This document shows positions 58,919 through 64,000 of a stretch of 64,000 nt of DNA, in pieces. The position numbers were made by a program, and so were the translations under genes. Each line of letters starts with the position of its first letter. Within the stretch, counting starts at the first letter, position 1. The notes beneath the pieces are model-generated. The model saw only the letters and a list, made by a program, of their open reading frames with translations, had not been told where the DNA came from and made no database searches. The DNA comes from Tetrastigma voinierianum (lineage: Eukaryota; Streptophyta; Magnoliopsida; Vitales; Vitaceae): positions 62,001 to 126,000 of the forward strand of contig JAEQBH010002954.1 of assembly GCA_016808115.1 (NCBI GenBank), written 5' to 3'.

Positions 58919-60045
58919 AAGTGAGAACAAGTCACGATGGATTTTGTGACCTACTTGCCACATACACAGTGGATAAATGACACGGTATGGGTGATAGTGG
59001 ACTGGCTGACTAAGTAGGCACATTTCTAGCAGTGCAGATGACCTTCACACTGAAGGAATTCTGTCGGCTATACATTAGAGAGATTGTTCGGTTACATGGA
59101 GTGCCGCCTCTATCAGACCGATAGGGATCCTGTGTTTACGCACACTTTGGAAGAGTTTCCAAAGGCCATAGGGACGTAATTGACGATGAGCACTGCGTTT
59201 CATCCGCAGACAGATGGTCAGCTAGAGAGGACCATATAGATTTTAGAGGACATGCTGCGATCATGCGTCCTGGATCTTAAGGGTAGCTGGGAGAAGCACT
59301 TACCCTTAGTGGAATTTGTCTACAACAACAGTTATCAGACGAGTATATAGATGGCACCCATGAGGCCTTATATGGGAGGCCATGTCGGTCCTCGATTTGT
59401 TGGACAGAGGTGGGAAAGAGTTCCATCACTTTTCTGGATATGATTAGAGACACCTCTGAGAAGGTGAAATTGATTCTGAAGCGCCTCCTTACGGCTCAGA
59501 GTATACAAAAGAGCTACGCCGACAGACGGCGTCGACCTCTAGAGTTTGAGGTGGGTGATCATGTCTTCTTAAAGGTGATGCCTAAAAGAGGAGTGGTCAG
59601 ATACGGCAAGTGAGGGAAGCTAGCGCCAAGGTATATTGAGCCCTTCGAGGTACTCGAGAGGGTGGGCACAGTTGCATATCGGTTGGCGCTACCACCGAGT
59701 TGATCAGGTGTCCATGAGGAGTTCCACGTCCTCATGCTCCAAAAGTATACTCCATATCCAGCTCATGTAGTGGATTGGGGAGAGATTACTGTTTATACTG
59801 ACAAGACCTTCGAGGAGGGACCAGTGCATATCTTTGATAGTCGGGATCAGGTTTTGTGGTACAAGACCCTGAGGCTAGTTAAAGTGCTATGGCAACACCG
59901 AGGAGTAGAGGAGGCAACTTGGGAACATGAGGACACGATGGCCACCTATCGTTTCCTATTTGAGGACGAAGGTGCGTGGTCTAATATTTGGCATTAGAAT
60001 ATTGCTGCGTATGCATGTGTTTGTGTGAATTTCGGGGACGAAATT
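58919..60045 (+). pseudogene. Gypsy integrase and chromodomain (element D/E, broken)
   Basis: The integrase core starts with QVTMDFVTYLPHTQW and WVIVDWLTK, then TDRDPVFT, then FHPQTDGQLERTI. The C-terminal part is open at 59440-59613 (TSEKVKLILKRLLTAQSIQK, SYADRRRRPLEFEVGDHVFL). The chromodomain is open at 59734-59997: QKYTPYPAHVVDWGEITVYT, VHIFDSRDQVLWYKTLRLVK, VLWQHRGVEEATWEHEDTMA. It is the best preserved chromodomain in the window. Stops at about 59014, 59177, 59238, 59611 and 59702 disable the integrase. Confidence 0.9.
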
Positions 60046-60063
60046 ATGTTAAGGGGGGAATAA
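60031..60063 (+). other. GGGGACGAA box and polypurine tract
   Basis: TTTCGGGGACGAAATTATGT is followed by TAAGGGGGGAATAA immediately before the LTR start TGTAAAATCC. It has the same layout as in elements A and C. Confidence 0.9.
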
Positions 60064-62108
60064 TGTAAAATCCGAGAAAAATTTAATTTTTTTCTGAAAA
60101 AGGATAAAATTGTATTTTTTGTTGGAAACCAGAAATTTTCTGGATCTCAAATGACGAAACGGACTTCACCGTTGGAATCGTCTCGCGAAATCTAGTGACC
60201 CATAAAAGTTCAGCCGAAATTCGAGACAATGACATTTTACGATTTTCTAGGTGATAAGTGGAAGGAAAAAGGAAAGTCAACCAAAAAGGGGCAAACATTT
60301 TCTACTGCACAAACTGGGATGAGAGGGAGGTGGAGGAGAGAAGAGAGAGAGAAAAAAGGGAAAGGGGTTTTTCACTTCTCTCTAAGATCTACTGAAATCG
60401 AGTTGTCAGTTTTCGTCAGAGAGAGAACAAAAGTTGACCCACGCATTTCAAGCTACATGTGGGTTCTAACATCTTGGAGTTTCGTCAAGCTCCACGAGGT
60501 AGGGAATTTTCCTACTTGGAATATTTTTAGCCTAAAAGTCATTTAATGGCATTGGTTGTCTTCAGGGTCGTGATAGGCCGTGTGATTTAGTCCCAAGATT
60601 TTGGGATTGAATATTTGAAATTTTTTGGAATGGTTCCGGGTAGTCTTAGATTGGGTTGAGGTTTGGTTTTGATTCCAGGACTAATGTCATCGGGTTTTGT
60701 GGTGTGTTTTGGTATCACAGTAATTCGGTGACGAACCGGGAAGGGACCAAGAGGTGCCCTGTTTTATTTGGGTCTATGATTTAGTCCATTTTGTGTGTAT
60801 TGTTGGAAAAATAAATAATATGTTGTTGTGTGTAAAAATCACGTCAATATGTGCTTGCGTGATGTATTAACATGGAAATTGTGATGAATGGAAATTATAT
60901 GTAAAAAATATAATTATCTGGAATATATAAATGTTGTATGTAGCATAACATAGCATGAAATGACATGATTGCATTTCATATGCACAGTCACATTGCGTTG
61001 AGTCGGGTGTTGGTGCATGGTACTGTTATTCACCATTCTTGGTGAATGTGTGGTGAGCTCGGAAATGGGACCACGACCAAAATCGAGACTCACGGTGGTA
61101 TAAAACAATAATAAATATAAAACAATAATAAATCATGTAATAAATATAATCGAGAGACCCCTGTGGTGAAATACCTAACTTTATATGCGGTTAAACATGA
61201 TCAACGGCGGTGAAAGCTAATAAAAATTTTGAAGGCGATTGATCCCGCAGCAGGACCTCGAAAAAGAAAATGTCCCATGAATGTATGGGATTTGATAAAA
61301 AAATCAAGTGAATATTGAGGGTTGTCTAATAGTTTAATCTATCAGAAACACCAACGACTGGTTTTCACACTTGGCATCGCAGGTGTGAGGGAGTCAGTCG
61401 AGACTCGGGTTGTGGGCATGAGGATTCTCATCCCATGCATGACATATAATATTCTATATAGGATTGCATTATTTATATGGAATGTGATCGATCGCTTCAT
61501 GGTTGCCATTACATGCGCATTTAAAGCGAGAGTAGCCTTTGTAGAAGAAATTTTCTACTATGTATCAAGCCAACCCATTGCGGAGACCCCCTTTCACAAG
61601 GGGTACTAGGAGACTACATCCGACGAGGCTGTGATTATGAAGAAGACCGATGTGTGGCCTTGATATTATATTTGAGTAACATTTTTGCAAAAAAAATATT
61701 TTGTATAAAAGAATTGTAACTAAATTCTTTTGGGACTATAGTCTAAATAGTCGGGCATGTAATTATGGTAAGAGGGCTATGATCAGACTCTTACGGATTG
61801 TAATTAAGCGTTTTATTTTCATATTTTAGATTTAAATGTGAATGAATGAGTCCCAGTAAAGGGATGTATATTGAGGGATAGGCGTATGGACCCCGGGGTC
61901 AATACTACCCCGTTGAGACATTGGACGGTTACAGATTATACCGTTATACAGTTGTATGTTGCAGAGCTCCTCGAACAAAGGAGACTCTGCCCTATTTTTG
62001 TGAAAATATGGATCCCGATAAATGGGACACAACCAGTTGTGGTATCGATCACCCGAACTACGTGAATTCGCGTTGATGGATTGTCAACGGACCCTGACCA
62101 AGGCCACA
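60064..62108 (+). repeat. 3' LTR of element D/E
   Basis: It starts TGTAAAATCCGAGAAAAA right after the polypurine tract and ends GACCAAGGCCACA, about 2.05 kb. The second half matches the reverse complement of 14975-15860. The start resembles the reversed ends of the LTRs at 8511 and 20207. No 5' partner in the same orientation is present. Confidence 0.75.
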
Positions 62109-62830
62109 GAATACTTCACGTCATTGTAATTGCAAAGTGATTAGATGTCATTGTAATTATATTTATTCAATTTTTCAAACTCATTTTTATTTATTTTTTG
62201 TTTTAACAATATAAAAATTCAATAATTTAAAAACTTACAAGTTTTTCAATAATTTGAATTCTATTTGATTTTCATTTTGAATAAGATCACCCACATTAAA
62301 AAGCTCATTTTACCTAATAATTTTCTTTACTTTTAGTATTTCTTCAATTAATATTTTTCTAGAAATTTTAATATTTGGGAAAATAAAAACTTTTGCTTTC
62401 TTAAATTTTTCCTATATTTAATTACAAAAAGTTTTATTTTTAGGAAGCATGTGTTAAAAAACCATCAAAATAAGAAAGAGACATTTTTAACTCTACAATG
62501 GTAGTAATAAGATACATAATAGTTGCTTGGGAGTTACAAAAAGAAAAATTGCTGCAAACTCACCTCTTATATGATTCCCAAAAACTATCATCATACAAAA
62601 AATATCAAGTAATGAAAAACTAAAGGAAAATAATTTTCTAATATTTTGTCATAAATATTTCAAAGAAAATTAAAAATTGTTAGAAATATATACATTGTAA
62701 AAAGATACTGAGTTAAAATATCAAATAAGTTTGAAGTAGCATAAAAAAATAATTATTGCCTTTATCTTTATTTTTTTTCTTCAATTGTTTCTCGATTTTT
62801 CCTGAATATTTTCATTCCCTTATATTTGAA
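62109..62830. other. AT-rich intergenic DNA upstream of the F-box gene
   Basis: About 700 bases of A/T-rich sequence with no recognised gene or repeat, between the last LTR and the F-box gene. It presumably contains promoter sequence, but no element can be assigned with confidence. Confidence 0.5.
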
Positions 62831-63541
62831 TATTTATTTTATCACAAATGGCCTTCTCCAAATAACTCAAGAAGACAAGTCACATTGTTTTCATCTCCTT
62901 TACCCTCTCTGAGATCACTTTGCCTCAGTTTCTTCTTGTCGATACTCATCCAATTTTTCTGCTGTTTTTTCCTTGATGTTTCAGTTTCTCACGGATCAGC
63001 TTCAGGTAAATCTTTTATTTTACATTTCTTCTTCTCCTCCTTCTTCAAATTTTGCTGCAACTTTTTTTCTTCTTTCTCAGTATTTTCTAGCTTTTCAAAT
63101 TTTTTAATTTTAGTAACAATCTCGCTTGATAATCACCCTATGTCGTAGTTGGATCTATTTATGTCTGCTTCTATCCTACAACCTCATCATGTATCTTTTA
63201 CGTAATGGATTACGCTTAAGAACAAGAATAAAGGTTCCTTTCCATATATAGAATTAAAACTTGTAATGTACTTGACAAGGATTTTCATCATCCACTCTTG
63301 GCCTTAGAATTTTGATTCATCGATTATTCTATTCACTCCAACTTAGCATCAATTGTATACTAAACGCGATCTTTTAAATTGCTTTAGTTCTGTATAGCAC
63401 AACTAACATTCTCTGCCCTGCTTTTGTTCCGAAACGGGACTGTTATCTTCACATAGAATTAACTTTTTCTTCAAAACCATTATGAGAAAAGCAATAAAAG
63501 GAAGGAAATTTTGAAATATGATTTTGAGTATATGCTCTCAG
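62831..63541 (+). promoter_or_regulatory. Possible 5' untranslated exon and intron of the F-box gene
   Basis: A pyrimidine-rich, CTTC-repeat-like stretch (62750-63000), typical of plant 5' leaders, ends at TTCAG|GTAAATC (donor at 63006). A possible acceptor CTCTCAG ends at 63541, directly before an ATG. The predicted intron is about 536 bases. The branch and pyrimidine signals are weak, so this is a proposal only. Confidence 0.35.
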
Positions 63542-63900
63542 ATGGAGGGATGAACATGGGAGGACTTGAACAAGGACATTTTGGTGAATGTGCTGGGAAG
63601 AGTGGGAATGGAGTCATTGCTGTTGGATGCTCCCTTTGTATGCAAGTCTTGGTATAAAGCTAGCCGTGAGCCTCAATGCTGGGAGCATCTTATTTTTCCT
63701 CCATACATCAAACCTGATGATATATGGGAGGAAGAGAGCCCTGACAGGGGCTTTGCAGAGAGATTAGCAATGAGATATCAAGAAAACTTGTCTGTCTTTG
63801 CATTCGTGAAATTCATCGTTAATCATAGCTGTGGAAACGCCACAATCATCAAACTCCCCGATGGCTGCCCCGAGGAGGCATTGGAGTATATGGCAAACGA
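63542..63900 (+). CDS. F-box/LRR-type protein, first coding exon (partial; early in-frame stop)
   Basis: The exon encodes an F-box domain, the part that binds SKP1 in SCF ubiquitin ligases. From about residue 6 it reads WEDLNKDILVNVLGRVG, then LLLDAPFVCKSWYKASREPQ and CWEHLIFP. This matches the plant F-box/LRR proteins related to Arabidopsis At3g48880. It continues to FVKFIVNHSCGNATIIKLPD and EEALEYMAN, the beginning of the leucine-rich region that selects the substrate. A consensus donor GTAAGG follows at 63901, so the gene continues outside the window. The only upstream in-frame ATG (63542) is followed by GAG GGA TGA: codon 4 is a stop. The next in-frame ATG lies inside the F-box. Either this is a nonsense allele, the start lies in an upstream exon with a later acceptor, or the base is a sequence error. 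The rest of the exon is fully open. Confidence 0.85.
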
Positions 63901-64000
63901 GTAAGGCATCTCAACTTTTACATCTATTAGAATATGTCTCAAATTCCCAGTTTATATTAATTCCTTTTTGTAAAAAATATTTTATACGATAATTCCTAGT
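63901..64000 (+). other. Start of the first coding intron of the F-box gene
   Basis: It begins GTAAGGCATC and is AT-rich, as expected for a plant intron. It runs to the window end. Confidence 0.7.

Noticed and set aside
62756..63148. 130-codon phenylalanine/serine-rich plus-strand frame before the F-box gene
   Set aside because: Its composition is that of a pyrimidine-rich leader and intron. It crosses a good splice donor at 63006, so it is more likely 5' UTR than protein.
1..64000. CRISPR arrays, bacterial operons, rRNA genes or plasmid features
   Set aside because: None are present: tandem arrays found are LTR minisatellites without unique spacers, and all coding remains are plant-type retrotransposons or an F-box gene.

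Overview
The window looks like intergenic nuclear DNA of a flowering plant. It has AT-rich single-copy stretches, several layers of LTR retrotransposons, and at the right edge the first coding exon of a plant F-box gene (63542-63900) that runs out of the window. The initiator-tRNA(Met) type primer-binding site (TGGTATCAGAGC), the gag-protease-RT-RNaseH-integrase-chromodomain order and the GAGGACGAA / purine-tract signature before the 3' LTRs point to Ty3/gypsy chromoviruses, probably Tekay/Del-like. No retrotransposon reading frame is intact, so I see no autonomous element. The sequence does not let me name the species.

Layout. 1-3622: AT-rich DNA with a possible CACTA-transposon end and a long (AT)n tract. 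3623-14560: minus-strand gypsy element F (LTRs 3623-6195 and 12033-14560) with an unrelated single LTR (7017-8511) lodged in its integrase. 14560-21180: unassigned DNA, an LTR fragment, a GC-rich patch, a probable solo LTR (18358-20207), a Ty1/copia integrase scrap and a gypsy gag scrap. 21181-22889: truncated LTR G with a minisatellite. 22890-55745: gypsy element A (plus strand), split twice. Its 5' LTR (22890-23340 and 34813-37523) is opened by minus-strand element C (23661-34269) flanked by tRNA-derived SINE-like repeats. Its internal region (37524-39393 and 49528-52568) is opened by plus-strand element B (39394-49527). 55746-62108: broken protease/RT, LTR G start, another LTR (56561-58918), integrase plus chromodomain, and a final LTR (60064-62108). 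62109-64000: AT-rich promoter region and the F-box gene.

How it works together. Apart from the F-box gene this is a stratified retrotransposon cluster; insertion order can be read from who interrupts whom. Different LTR families share end modules while their middles differ. Several LTRs carry internal tandem repeats or perfect palindromes. The antisense insertion of C next to A makes kilobase-scale inverted repeats that could give double-stranded transcripts.

Limits. Pairs of LTR copies differ by small indels that cluster at CG sites, often CG in one copy against CTG or TCG in the other. This may be a consensus-sequence artefact, so part of the apparent decay, and possibly the early stop codon in the F-box gene, may not be real. 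I found no convincing undescribed biological system; the most unusual structures are listed in the findings. Element boundaries come from comparing copies by eye and should be read as within about 10-50 bases, except where a terminal TG/CA or primer-binding site is visible.
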